Shown piece after piece: positions 1 to 7,433 of a DNA stretch of 26,080 nt. The notes beneath the pieces were generated by a model. It was not told the origin of the DNA and did not search any database. It saw only the letters and a program-made list of their open reading frames with translations. The stretch lies in contig USJX01000037.1 in the NCBI GenBank assembly GCA_900555035.1, positions 1 to 26,080 on the forward strand, read 5' to 3'. The DNA comes from an uncultured Prevotella sp. Lineage in GTDB: Bacteria > Bacteroidota > Bacteroidia > Bacteroidales > Bacteroidaceae. The translations under genes and the position numbers were made by a program. The stretch's first letter is position 1; each line of letters begins with the position of its first letter.

Positions 1-43
1 GACCTCCTATCACTTATTTTCGCTCGATTTGAGCACATCAATT

Positions 44-706
44 ATGAATTTTATTAGAAATCGAAATTTTAGAGCTGGTCCCCAGACTAGCTTAGAGGGC
101 TTTATATGCCCTCAAAATAGTGATAAACTGCAGAAAAACAAGGTTTTCGGACGGTCTGGGGGGGCGATAATCCGTAGATTCGCTCTGTTCCCATTGATGT
201 TGCTCATGTTGTTGCTTATGCCAGCCCGCATGGTGGCGCAGACGGAAGCTTCCAGTTCTAAGTATATAGCAACGTATGAATCCTCTACCCAAACCTTGAC
301 TTTCAAGAAACTTGTGGGTGAAACCCTTCCTGAAAATAGTGCTTGGGTGGAAGATAAACAGAAGGTGACTGATATCAATGAGAAATTAGGGAATGGCACT
401 ATCAAGCATATCGTTTTCGATAAGAGCTTTAGCACATACACTCCTACATCGTTGTACTGTTTCTTTGAGGATCTCAAAAAACTGGAAACAATTACAGGCC
501 TGGAATATCTGAATACAGAGAAGGTAACGGATATGTACAGCATGTTTTATAACTGCTCTTCTCTCACCTCGCTAGATGTTACCCATTTCAATACAGCGAA
601 TGTGACGAATATGAGTTTTATGTTCGCCTCTTGCGGGGCTCTCACAACCATCTACGTCAGCGATAAGTTTGTAACGGACAAGGTAACTAAAGGTTCTAAC
701 ATGTGA
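44..706 (+). CDS. BspA-like surface protein, 5' part of a broken gene
   Basis: Exported protein with 26-residue BspA/Mycoplasma-type repeats (DUF285 family), a family of surface proteins often linked to adhesion. The hydrophobic export segment (FALFPLMLLMLLL, ending MVAQ) lies unusually deep, about 50 residues in. The repeats then read VTDMYSMFYNCSSLTSLDV and VTNMSFMFASCGALTTIYV. Translation stops at TGA 704-706, just where a repeat should continue as NMF. The matching C-terminal part follows in another frame from about 703, so this is a truncated product. The start is uncertain: ATG 44 is used, TTG 29 is possible, and the frame is open to the left edge. A small hairpin at 95-113 (GAGGGC/GCCCTC) lies inside the N-terminal codons, so part of this stretch could be leader and the true start nearer the signal peptide. 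Confidence 0.6.
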   Translation: MNFIRNRNFRAGPQTSLEGFICPQNSDKLQKNKVFGRSGGAIIRRFALFPLMLLMLLLMPARMVAQTEASSSKYIATYESSTQTLTFKKLVGETLPENSAWVEDKQKVTDINEKLGNGTIKHIVFDKSFSTYTPTSLYCFFEDLKKLETITGLEYLNTEKVTDMYSMFYNCSSLTSLDVTHFNTANVTNMSFMFASCGALTTIYVSDKFVTDKVTKGSNM

Positions 707-981
707 ACCCAGCCAAGCTGTTGGATAAAACAGCAACAAAGTCTGTGGGCAGCAAGCCTTTCCGTGCTTACATGGCAGATAACTCTTCTGCTCCTGCAGC
801 AGGTGCCAGAATGTTCAGCATCAGCGTCGGCGGCAGCACCACAGCCATCGAGCAGTTGGAGACTACAGCAGATAGCAAGGCAGAATACTACGACCTCCAG
901 GGCCGTCGCCTCCAGGATTTGCAGAAGGGCATAAACATCGTGAAGCGTGGCGGCAAGACCATGAAGGTTATCATCAAGTAA
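703..981 (+). pseudogene. C-terminal fragment of the BspA-like gene, out of frame
   Basis: The reading frame contains KPFRAYMADNSS, then TTAIEQL and the ending AEYYDLQGRRL...KGINIVKRGGKTMKVIIK. That ending is typical of large exported Prevotella surface proteins (YYDLQGRR..., KGIyIV, KkvivK). It has no signal peptide, and its only nearby start is a GTG overlapping the upstream stop, so it is unlikely to be a gene on its own. The simplest reading is an internal deletion that removed the middle of a longer BspA-like gene and joined the ends in different frames. Translational coupling or programmed frameshifting cannot be excluded from sequence alone. Confidence 0.65.
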
Positions 982-1026
982 TAAAAATAGTAATAAAAAT
1001 AGTAATAAAAATAGTAATAAAAATAG
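979..1026. repeat. 12-bp tandem repeat, four perfect copies
   Basis: The unit TAATAAAAATAG occurs four times without a mismatch at 979-990, 991-1002, 1003-1014 and 1015-1026. The first TAA is the stop codon of the upstream frame, and the array ends two bases before the ATG of the next small gene. It is therefore the entire spacer between two genes, and its copy number sets their distance. Confidence 0.9.
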
Positions 1027-1028
1027 AT

Positions 1029-1196
1029 ATGAAAAAGAAAAGATATATCAAGCCAGTGGTTAGCGTCATGGAAATGGAAACCACAGCCATCCTCGCCGGC
1101 TCTGTTATCCAGAAAGCGTCAGATGAGGATTACAGCGAAGAAAATGTGAAGGATTTCTGGGATAATTCAACAAATAAGGGAATTTGGGCAGACTAG
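1029..1196 (+). CDS. small conserved-type peptide, 55 aa
   Basis: ATG 1029 to TAG 1194-1196 gives 55 residues: a basic start MKKKRYIKPVV, a middle EMETTAILAGS, and an acidic tail rich in D, E, W and N ending KGIWAD. Short Bacteroidales peptides with the layout K-rich start, 'KP.v.V.E.e....LAGS', acidic tail are frequent next to surface-protein genes; I recognise that layout but know no established function. It sits 47 bp after the BspA-like remnant, across a perfect 12-bp repeat array, and just before a strong terminator, so it is probably the last gene of that transcript. The hydrophobic stretch is too short for a membrane anchor. Coding status rests on layout and family resemblance. Confidence 0.6.
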   Translation: MKKKRYIKPVVSVMEMETTAILAGSVIQKASDEDYSEENVKDFWDNSTNKGIWAD

Positions 1197-1250
1197 TCCC
1201 AGATTCTCTATCGTACTCCCAGGCAGCACATCTGATGCTTGGGGCAAAAT

Positions 1251-1288
1251 AAAAAGCCCCCGGAGCTATTACGCTTCGGGGGCTTTTT
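1251..1288 (+). terminator. rho-independent terminator after the BspA-like unit
   Basis: The arms AAAAAGCCCCCGGAG (1251-1265) and CTTCGGGGGCTTTTT (1274-1288) form a 15-bp stem with one G-T pair and an 8-base loop, ending in a T run. It closes the transcript of the BspA remnant and small peptide. Confidence 0.9.
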
Positions 1289-1413
1289 CCGCTTTCTTCC
1301 TTATACTTCCTTCCAATCTACCAATCCTTTTCCCTTGTCATCCAGTTCTATGGAGTCTTATGCTCCTCTTGAAATAAATGATGTAATAAAGTTGGTTAAA
1401 AATGTAGTAAATG

Positions 1414-1445
1414 CTTGCTTGCTTGTCGTTTTTTTAGTATCTTTG
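1414..1445 (+). promoter_or_regulatory. promoter of the AAA/DUF4143 ATPase
   Basis: TATCTTTG at 1438-1445 matches the Bacteroidetes -7 box TAnnTTTG. CTTG at 1414-1417, 20 bp upstream, is a partial -33 box. Transcription would start near 1451, placing the long inverted repeat at 1464-1535 inside the 5' leader. Confidence 0.55.
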
Positions 1446-1463
1446 CGATGAAAAATAAAACTC

Positions 1464-1535
1464 AAGTGTGGAAAATGTGGAGAATTTCACAAAAGAAGTA
1501 TCAGAAATGTGTAAACTTACACATTTTCCGCACTT
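1464..1535. promoter_or_regulatory. inverted repeat in the ATPase leader
   Basis: AAGTGTGGAAAATGTG (1464-1479) pairs with CACATTTTCCGCACTT (1520-1535), with one mismatch over 16 bp. A nested short palindrome GTGTAA-AC-TTACAC lies at 1509-1522. The right arm ends 21 bp before the ATPase ATG, so the structure could act on RNA (hiding the GGAGG at 1543-1547) or be a protein-binding operator. Confidence 0.7.
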
Positions 1536-1556
1536 TAACGATGGAGGTGCTAAAAA

Positions 1557-2867
1557 ATGTTTAATAGAATAATTATTCAAGAATTAAAACAATGGAGAGC
1601 TAAAAAAGACCGTAAGCCATTGATTATGCTGGGCGCTCGACAAGTAGGAAAGACTTCTGTACTTCAGAAGTTCGGAGAAGAATATTTTGAGCATTGCGCA
1701 TATTTTAGTCTCGATGAAGAAGAGGGAGTCTGCGATATCTTTCGCAAGACCAAGAACCCGCTGCAAATCCTCGAGCAATTGTCATATCTTACTTCAGAAC
1801 CTATTTTGCCTCAGAAGACTTTGCTTATTCTTGATGAGATACAAGACTGTCCGGAAGCCATTAGCGCAATGAAATATTTCTGCGAAAAGACGCCGGAATA
1901 TGTTGTGGCTTGTGCTGGTTCTCTTTTGGGGTTGGCTTTTGGGCATCAAGGCTTTTCGTTTCCTGTGGGTAAGGTTGACCATATAAATATGTATCCTGTC
2001 ACTTTTTCTGAGTTTTTGGAGCAGCGAGATGAAAGGCTTTACCAATATTATATGTCAATAGATAGCTTGGAACCTCTTCCTGACGTTTTTTTTGATAGAC
2101 TTTCTCAGGCATTTACTGCCTATCGTATATCTGGTGGAATGCCAGCTGCGGCAATGAAGATGATAGAAAAGGATCTGAGTGGCGTGGAAACAACTCTACG
2201 TAATATCTTGCAAGATTATTCCTTGGACTTTGTGAAGCATGCTACGCCTTTACTGGCTAATAGGATTTCGCATGTTTGGAAGTCTTTGCCGTCACAGTTG
2301 GCTAAGGAAAATAGAAAGTTTGTTTATCAGCTGGTTCGTCCTGGTGCAAGAGCGAGAGAATATGAGGATGCTCTTACATGGCTTAAAAATGCGGGATTGA
2401 TATATAAGGTAAGCTTGTGCTCTACTCCGCAAGTTCCTTTGAAATCGTATGAAGATTTGAGCATCTTCAAGATTTATAGTCTTGATGTGGGATTATTGAG
2501 AGTGCTTGCTGATTTGAGCCCTGAGGCTTATCTGGTTGATAATCCTATATTTAAAGAATATAAGGGCGCTTTGGCAGAGAATTATATTCTTCAGAGTCTA
2601 GTGGCTAATGGCGTTAATTGTTCCCATTATTGGGCTTCGGGTAATAAAGCAGAAGTGGAATTTATTGTTCAGCGTGGTTTGGAAGTTATTCCGGTGGAAG
2701 TGAAGTCGGGTACCTGTGTCATGGGGCGTAGTTTGATAGAGTATAACAAAAGGTACTCACCTTGTTTGCGCATCAGATATTCGATGCTTAATCTCAAGAG
2801 GGATGATTCCTTTATCAACATCCCTCTTTTCCTGGCTGATAGAACGGAGAAACTGATTTTTAAATAA
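1557..2867 (+). CDS. orphan AAA ATPase with DUF4143 C-terminal domain
   Basis: 436-residue ATP-binding protein of the large AAA_14/DUF4143 group. Walker A is GARQVGKTS (residues 26-34, K32) and Walker B is LLILDEIQ (about 89-96), followed by a C-terminal region with EVEFIV (from about 366) and PVEVKSG (about 379-385). The spaced acidic residues and EVK resemble a PD-(D/E)xK-like nuclease fold, as known for this family; catalytic activity is not established. The start ATG 1557 has a clear GGAGG at 1543. It is a single-gene unit between a terminator and a long hairpin. Such genes are highly multiplied in Bacteroidales and behave like accessory, possibly mobile or competition-related cargo; the real role is unknown. 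No truncation: both domains are complete. Confidence 0.9.
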   Translation: MFNRIIIQELKQWRAKKDRKPLIMLGARQVGKTSVLQKFGEEYFEHCAYFSLDEEEGVCDIFRKTKNPLQILEQLSYLTSEPILPQKTLLILDEIQDCPEAISAMKYFCEKTPEYVVACAGSLLGLAFGHQGFSFPVGKVDHINMYPVTFSEFLEQRDERLYQYYMSIDSLEPLPDVFFDRLSQAFTAYRISGGMPAAAMKMIEKDLSGVETTLRNILQDYSLDFVKHATPLLANRISHVWKSLPSQLAKENRKFVYQLVRPGARAREYEDALTWLKNAGLIYKVSLCSTPQVPLKSYEDLSIFKIYSLDVGLLRVLADLSPEAYLVDNPIFKEYKGALAENYILQSLVANGVNCSHYWASGNKAEVEFIVQRGLEVIPVEVKSGTCVMGRSLIEYNKRYSPCLRIRYSMLNLKRDDSFINIPLFLADRTEKLIFK

Positions 2868-2891
2868 TTTTTAATGAGAAAAAAGATAAAT

Positions 2892-2922
2892 GGGTGAAGA
2901 GGGGTGAAGAGTGGGTGAAGAG
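2892..2922. repeat. GGGTGAAGAG repeated three times
   Basis: GGGTGAAGAG occurs at 2892-2901, 2902-2911 and 2913-2922, just after the ATPase stop. The unit is complementary to the CTCTTCACC start of the left arm of the hairpin at 2932, so alternative pairings are possible. Confidence 0.8.
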
Positions 2923-2931
2923 ATAAAGAAA

Positions 2932-2985
2932 ACTCTTCACCTCCCGAAACCCCGATAAACAGAGGGGTTTCGGGAGGTAAAGAGT
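2932..2985. terminator. long hairpin between convergent genes
   Basis: Left arm 2932-2953 (ACTCTTCACCTCCCG...CCCC) and right arm 2964-2985 pair over 22 bp with a single mismatch and a 10-base loop. It lies between the plus-strand ATPase and the minus-strand aminopeptidase, so it probably terminates both. It lacks a long T run on either side and is longer than ordinary terminators. Confidence 0.7.
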
Positions 2986-3011
2986 GAAGAGATAAATCGG
3001 GAGTGCTTATA

Positions 3012-4298
3012 TTACAACTGATAGAACTTGGTGAAAGCCTTCACGCAATATTCGTGGTCGATGACGCTGCCTGTTTCGCGGCAACTGTGCATGGCGAGGA
3101 TGGCATTGCCCATATCTACGCCCTTCAATGGGATGGAAGAGGCGAGGATATTGCCCAAGGTGCTGCCACCAGCTACATCGCTGTGGTTTACGAAGCGCTG
3201 GCATGGTACACCGGCTGCATCGCAGATGTTGGCGAAGATGGCTGCTGATACAGCATCGCTCGCATACTTCTGGGCTGCATTGAACTTGATGACCGGACCA
3301 CCGCCCAACTTAGGATGATTTGTAGGGTCGAATTTTTCGCTATAGTTAGGATGCCAGGCATGCGCATTATCGGCTGAAATCATGAAGGCACGCTCTACTG
3401 CCTGATAATAAGCCTCTTCTGTATGGCTCTGTGCCAGGGCGATGCGCTGGAGCATATATGAAAGGAATGGACTTCCGGCACCCTGCTTGGTCTGAGAGCC
3501 CGTCTCTTCATTATCGAAGATGGCAAGAACCTGGGTGGTATCATTGGCATCCGCTGCAATCATCGCCTCTACGCCAGCCCAGCACATCGATAAATCGTCG
3601 AGTCTGCCAGAAGAGATAAACTCATCGTGTACACCGAAGGTGCAGGCAGGAGTGGCATCAGCCAGATAGAGATCGAAGTCGAGGATATCTTCTTTCAGGA
3701 TATTCAGTTCGCCGGTAATCACGTTCATCAGCAGATTACCCTTTTCCAGTTCATCGTTGATGATGCCGAGGATAGGGAGCACATCCTTCTGCTTGCTCAA
3801 CTTCACGCCATCGTTCACCTGACGGTTGAAGTGGATAGCAAGATTGCTGATCTGCAACAATGGGCGCTTTACATGAAGAAGAAGTGTCTGGGGATTCATC
3901 GCATCCTCGCCCTTCACGATGACTCTACCCGCCAGGGTCAGCGGACGGTCGAACCAGGTGGACATAATCGGACCGCCATAAACTTCGGTATTCAGTTTTA
4001 CGATGCCACCCTCACAGAGCATTTCGGCGTTAGGCTTGATGCGGAAGGTAGGGGAATCGCAGTGAGCACAGATCATGTGGAAGCCTGCATCGGCAAGCGT
4101 CTTCTTTCCGATTTGGAAGGCATAGATAGAAGAGTCGTTCTTGGTGACAAAGAACCTGTCACCAGCCTCTACCTTGCCCAATGGCTCCTGCGGATTGATG
4201 CGGCGGAAACCATTCTTCTCCAGTTCATCCGCCATGTTCTTGACAGCCAGGAAATTCACTGGCGAAGCGTCAAGAAAGGATAATAGTCTTTTAATCAT
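3012..4298 (-). CDS. apeB: M18 family aminopeptidase
   Basis: 428-residue cytosolic zinc aminopeptidase of family M18 (aspartyl aminopeptidase group), which removes N-terminal, often acidic, residues in peptide turnover. The family's metal and catalytic motifs are all visible: ICAHCDS (H79), SSGRLDDL (D234), FDNEETGS (E264, E265), MISADNAHA (D310) and LAMHSCRE (H404). There is no signal peptide. Length is normal for bacterial members. The start ATG (4296-4298, reverse) opens directly on MIKRLLSFLDASPVNFLAV, the expected family N-terminus. It is a monocistronic minus-strand gene; a -7-like TAnnTTTG box lies at 4363-4370 on the minus strand. Confidence 0.93.
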   Translation of the reverse strand: MIKRLLSFLDASPVNFLAVKNMADELEKNGFRRINPQEPLGKVEAGDRFFVTKNDSSIYAFQIGKKTLADAGFHMICAHCDSPTFRIKPNAEMLCEGGIVKLNTEVYGGPIMSTWFDRPLTLAGRVIVKGEDAMNPQTLLLHVKRPLLQISNLAIHFNRQVNDGVKLSKQKDVLPILGIINDELEKGNLLMNVITGELNILKEDILDFDLYLADATPACTFGVHDEFISSGRLDDLSMCWAGVEAMIAADANDTTQVLAIFDNEETGSQTKQGAGSPFLSYMLQRIALAQSHTEEAYYQAVERAFMISADNAHAWHPNYSEKFDPTNHPKLGGGPVIKFNAAQKYASDAVSAAIFANICDAAGVPCQRFVNHSDVAGGSTLGNILASSIPLKGVDMGNAILAMHSCRETGSVIDHEYCVKAFTKFYQL

Positions 4299-4473
4299 AT
4301 CTTTTTAATTTTTATTCCATGTAAGTGTCTTGCACTTTTATTCGGTTCTTTTTTCTTTTTTGCAAAAATAATACTTTTTTTCGGAATACGGCTTGCATCT
4401 CCTTATTTTTTAGTTATTTTAGGGTAAGAAAGCAAAATGCATAATAGTTAAATAAGCACAAGATTTCGTCTCT

Positions 4474-4507
4474 TTTGCCGAATTGTCTTTTGAAAACATT
4501 ACTTTTG
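4474..4507 (+). promoter_or_regulatory. candidate promoter upstream of the SusC/propeller relics and GH3
   Basis: TACTTTTG at 4500-4507 is a full -7 box. TTTG at 4474-4477 lies 22 bp upstream, slightly wider than usual. Between this promoter and the GH3 start at 4925 only gene relics are found, so it may now drive GH3 through a roughly 410-nt leader. Confidence 0.45.
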
Positions 4508-4572
4508 CAAAAAATAAAGAATAAAAGAAATAATTGAAATAGCAATTGGAATCATTATCGAAATGAAAAATA

Positions 4573-4671
4573 AAGGCTTATCATATCAATGACTTGTTGG
4601 TCGATGACAAGGGATGCTTTTGGATGGCATTGGATAGGGGCGTGTATAGGATGGCTCCTCAATCTATTGCT
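4573..4671 (+). pseudogene. relic of a two-component hybrid regulator (propeller repeat)
   Basis: The frame from 4573 reads KAYHINDLLVDDKGCFWMAL then DRGVYRM. This fits one blade of the two-component-regulator propeller (Reg_prop: 'I..l.eD..G.lWiGT..GlyR') found in the periplasmic sensors of SusR/hybrid two-component regulators of polysaccharide utilisation loci. Only one blade remains, with no histidine kinase or regulator domain, so it is a relic. It sits beside a SusC relic and a GH3 glycosidase, as expected for an eroded utilisation locus. Confidence 0.6.
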
Positions 4672-4739
4672 GGTAGCAAATACAAAACAACCCCCAGTTC
4701 GCCAAACAAAGGAAAATACATTCTGAAGAACACGTATGT

Positions 4740-4904
4740 CAATCATATGTTGTGCAGAACACCGCTGGCGGTGCTTCTGGTTCTACCCGCGTGCTTCTTC
4801 GTGGTAATACAGAAATGGCAGGCAATAACCAACCTCTCTATGTGGTGGATGGTGTGCCTTTGGATAAGAATAAAATATTAGAAAGATTTCCGATTTTAAC
4901 ATAA
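4740..4904 (+). pseudogene. relic of a SusC-type TonB-dependent receptor (plug domain)
   Basis: In the frame starting 4749 the sequence reads VVQNTAGGASGSTRVLLRGN then NNQPLYVVDGVPLDKN, ending at TAA 4902-4904. This is the plug-domain signature of SusC outer-membrane receptors ('GasGstrvriRG..S..gnnqPLyVvDGvp'). The roughly 1000-residue receptor is otherwise missing, and the fragment has no start of its own. A short open frame over the same bases in another frame is not real. Confidence 0.75.
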
Positions 4905-4924
4905 AACGTCAAACCTTTGAATTT

Positions 4925-7243
4925 ATGAAGAAAATATTATTATCTATTTCAATGTTGGCATTGGCTTATACAGCCAGTGCCAATGTTCCAGTTATCAAGA
5001 GCGACCCTAAGATAGAGGCTCAGGTAGAACAAACCCTGAAGAAACTCACCTTGGAAGAAAAGATAGGTCAGATGATGGAATTGGTGACCGACCTCTTTGG
5101 TGCCAACGACAAGAACGGTGTGTTCTATATCGACGAGCACAAGACCGATTCTATCCTTTCCCGCTATAAAATCGGCTCTATCCTCAACGCTCCAAATACC
5201 TGCGCACCAACCGCCAAGCAGTGGGAGAAGTACATCGCGCAAATCCAGAAGATCTCGATGAAGCGCATCGGCATCCCTTGTGTCTTCGGTCTCGACCAGA
5301 ACCACGGTTCTACTTATACACAGGGCGGAACCCTCTTCCCGCAGAACATCAATGTGGCTGCCACCTTCAATCGTGAGATAGCTCGCCGTTCGGCTGAGGC
5401 TACCGCTTATGAGACTCGTGCGGTGAGCGTGCCTTGGACTTACAGTCCTACCGTTGATCTCGGTCGTGATGCCCGTTGGCCTCGCATCTGGGAGAACTTT
5501 GGCGAAGATTGCTACCTCAGTTCAGAGATAGGCAAGGCGATGGTCTATGGTTTCCAGGGCGAGGACCCAAACAACATCGACCAGTATCACATTGCCACTT
5601 CAATGAAGCACTTCATGGGCTATGGTGTGCCTTGGACCGGTAAAGACCGTACGCCAGCCTATATCTCTCCTGCCGACTTGCGAGAGAAACACTTTGCTCC
5701 TTTCCTGGCGGGTCTGCAGGCTGGAGCCTTGACCGTGATGGTGAATTCCGCTTCCGTCAATGGTATGCCGATGCATGCCAACAAGGACATCCTGACAGGA
5801 TGGCTGAAGGAAGAGACAGGATGGGATGGTGTGCTCATTACCGACTGGGCAGACATCAACAATCTCTATACTCGTGAGATGGTGGCAAAGGACAAGAAGG
5901 ATGCGCTCCGCATTGCCATCAATGCTGGTATCGATATGATTATGGAACCTTATTCTTGCGATGCTTGTGGCTATCTTGTAGAACTGGTGAAGGAAGGTAA
6001 GATTCCTATGAGTCGCATCGACGATGCCTGTCGCCGTGTGCTTCGCATGAAGTACCGTCTCGACCTCTTCAAGAACCCAACCCAGAAACTGAAGAAATAT
6101 CCTAAGTTTGGTGGCGAGGAGTTTGCCAAGCTCGCCTTGGAGGGAGCTACCGAGAGTATGGTGCTCCTGAAGAACGAGAGTAATATCCTTCCTTTGCAGC
6201 ATGGCAAGAAGATTCTCCTCACGGGTCCTAATGCCAATCAGATGCGCTGTCTGGACGGTGGATGGAGCTATACCTGGCAGGGACATCGTGCCGATGAGTT
6301 TGCCGGCAAGTACAATACCATCTATGAGGCATTCTGTAATGAGTATGGCAAGGAGAATGTCATCTTGAACCAGGGTGTTACCTATAATGAAAAGGGAAAA
6401 TACTGGGAGGAGAACGAATCTCAGATTCAGGGCGCAGTTGATGCAGCAAAGAATGTTGATGTCATCGTTGCCTGCATTGGCGAGAACTCCTATACAGAGA
6501 CTCCGGGCAATCTGACCGACCTTTGGCTTTCAGAGAACCAACGCAATCTGGTGAAGGAACTCGCCAAGACCGGTAAGCCTGTCGTTCTGGTATTGAATGA
6601 AGGTCGTCCTCGTCTCATTGCTGACATCGAACCATTGGCACAGGGCATCATCGACATCCTTATCCCTGGCAACATGGGCGGCGATGCCTTGGTAAACCTG
6701 GTATCGGGCAAGTCAAACTTCAGTGGCAAGATGCCTTACACCTATCCTAAGGAAATCAATTCGCTCGCAAACTATGACTTCAAGAAGAGTGAGGAGGTGG
6801 GTACGATGGAAGGTGCTTACGACTACAATGCGAAGATTACTCAGCAGTGGGGCTTCGGACATGGTTTGAGCTACACCTCTTACAAATATAGCAACCTGAA
6901 GGTTTCCCAGTCTGATTTCCGCCACGGCGACATCATCAAGGTGAGCGTGGATGTGAAGAATACGGGAAAGGTGGCAGGCAAGGAGAGTGTCCTCCTGTTC
7001 TGCAGCGATCTCATCGCCAGTATGGTTCCTGATGGTCGTCGCCTCCGTGCCTTCAACAAGATTGAGCTTCAGCCGGGTGAGACCAAGACCGTGACCTTTG
7101 AATTAAAGGCAGACGATTTGGCCTTCGTTGGTTGGGATGGCAAATGGAGATTAGAGGAAGGCGACTTCAAGTTGATGATTGCCGACCAGAGTGCTGATAT
7201 CCATTGCACTGATACTTATCTATGGAAATCAGCCAACCGATAA
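4925..7243 (+). CDS. exported glycoside hydrolase family 3 (beta-glucosidase type)
   Basis: 772-residue GH3 enzyme that removes non-reducing-end sugars, probably beta-glucose, from oligosaccharides in the periplasm. A signal peptide covers residues 1-19 (MKKILLSISMLALAYTASA). The N-terminal TIM barrel has FGLDQNHGST (121-130), GRDARWPRIWENFGED (180-195), SMKHFMGYG (226-234) and VLITDWAD, whose D307 is the expected nucleophile. The alpha/beta sandwich begins near LTGPNANQ (432-439). A C-terminal fibronectin-III-like domain spans about 670-765. Length and order are complete for a BglX-like enzyme. It has lost its utilisation-locus partners: only fragments of a SusC receptor and a regulator remain upstream. 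Substrate specificity is not readable from the sequence. Confidence 0.93.
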   Translation: MKKILLSISMLALAYTASANVPVIKSDPKIEAQVEQTLKKLTLEEKIGQMMELVTDLFGANDKNGVFYIDEHKTDSILSRYKIGSILNAPNTCAPTAKQWEKYIAQIQKISMKRIGIPCVFGLDQNHGSTYTQGGTLFPQNINVAATFNREIARRSAEATAYETRAVSVPWTYSPTVDLGRDARWPRIWENFGEDCYLSSEIGKAMVYGFQGEDPNNIDQYHIATSMKHFMGYGVPWTGKDRTPAYISPADLREKHFAPFLAGLQAGALTVMVNSASVNGMPMHANKDILTGWLKEETGWDGVLITDWADINNLYTREMVAKDKKDALRIAINAGIDMIMEPYSCDACGYLVELVKEGKIPMSRIDDACRRVLRMKYRLDLFKNPTQKLKKYPKFGGEEFAKLALEGATESMVLLKNESNILPLQHGKKILLTGPNANQMRCLDGGWSYTWQGHRADEFAGKYNTIYEAFCNEYGKENVILNQGVTYNEKGKYWEENESQIQGAVDAAKNVDVIVACIGENSYTETPGNLTDLWLSENQRNLVKELAKTGKPVVLVLNEGRPRLIADIEPLAQGIIDILIPGNMGGDALVNLVSGKSNFSGKMPYTYPKEINSLANYDFKKSEEVGTMEGAYDYNAKITQQWGFGHGLSYTSYKYSNLKVSQSDFRHGDIIKVSVDVKNTGKVAGKESVLLFCSDLIASMVPDGRRLRAFNKIELQPGETKTVTFELKADDLAFVGWDGKWRLEEGDFKLMIADQSADIHCTDTYLWKSANR

Positions 7244-7268
7244 AATATATATAAAAGAAGAGTTTTAG

Positions 7269-7301
7269 AAAAGAGCGTACCAATAGCGGTGCGCTCTTTT
7301 T
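7269..7301 (+). terminator. terminator after the GH3 gene
   Basis: The arms AAAAGAGCGTACC (7269-7281) and GGTGCGCTCTTTT (7288-7300) pair over 13 bp with one mismatch and end in a T run. Confidence 0.88.
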
Positions 7302-7355
7302 GTTTGCTTAGTTAAATGAAGAAGAGTTAAATATCTACAAGAATCCCCCATGATA

Positions 7356-7387
7356 TTTGGTGTTATGTTTTGAAAATATTAATTTTG
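7356..7387 (+). promoter_or_regulatory. rmuC promoter
   Basis: TTTG (7356-7359), a 20-bp spacer and TAATTTTG (7380-7387) form a complete Bacteroidetes promoter, giving a start near 7394 and a leader of about 40 nt. Confidence 0.8.
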
Positions 7388-7433
7388 CAAGACAATTTCT
7401 TGCAGATTTATAGAATCATTTAAAACAAAGATA

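Noticed and set aside
1448..1564. 38-codon frame overlapping the start of the DUF4143 ATPase
   Set aside because: Its ATG lies at or before the expected transcript start (the -7 box ends at 1445), and it spans the inverted repeat; no coding signal beyond being open.
4594..4881. 95-codon plus-strand frame as a gene
   Set aside because: Only the first part matches a protein family (propeller blade). The rest overlays the SusC fragment in the wrong frame, so it is a chance fusion of relics.
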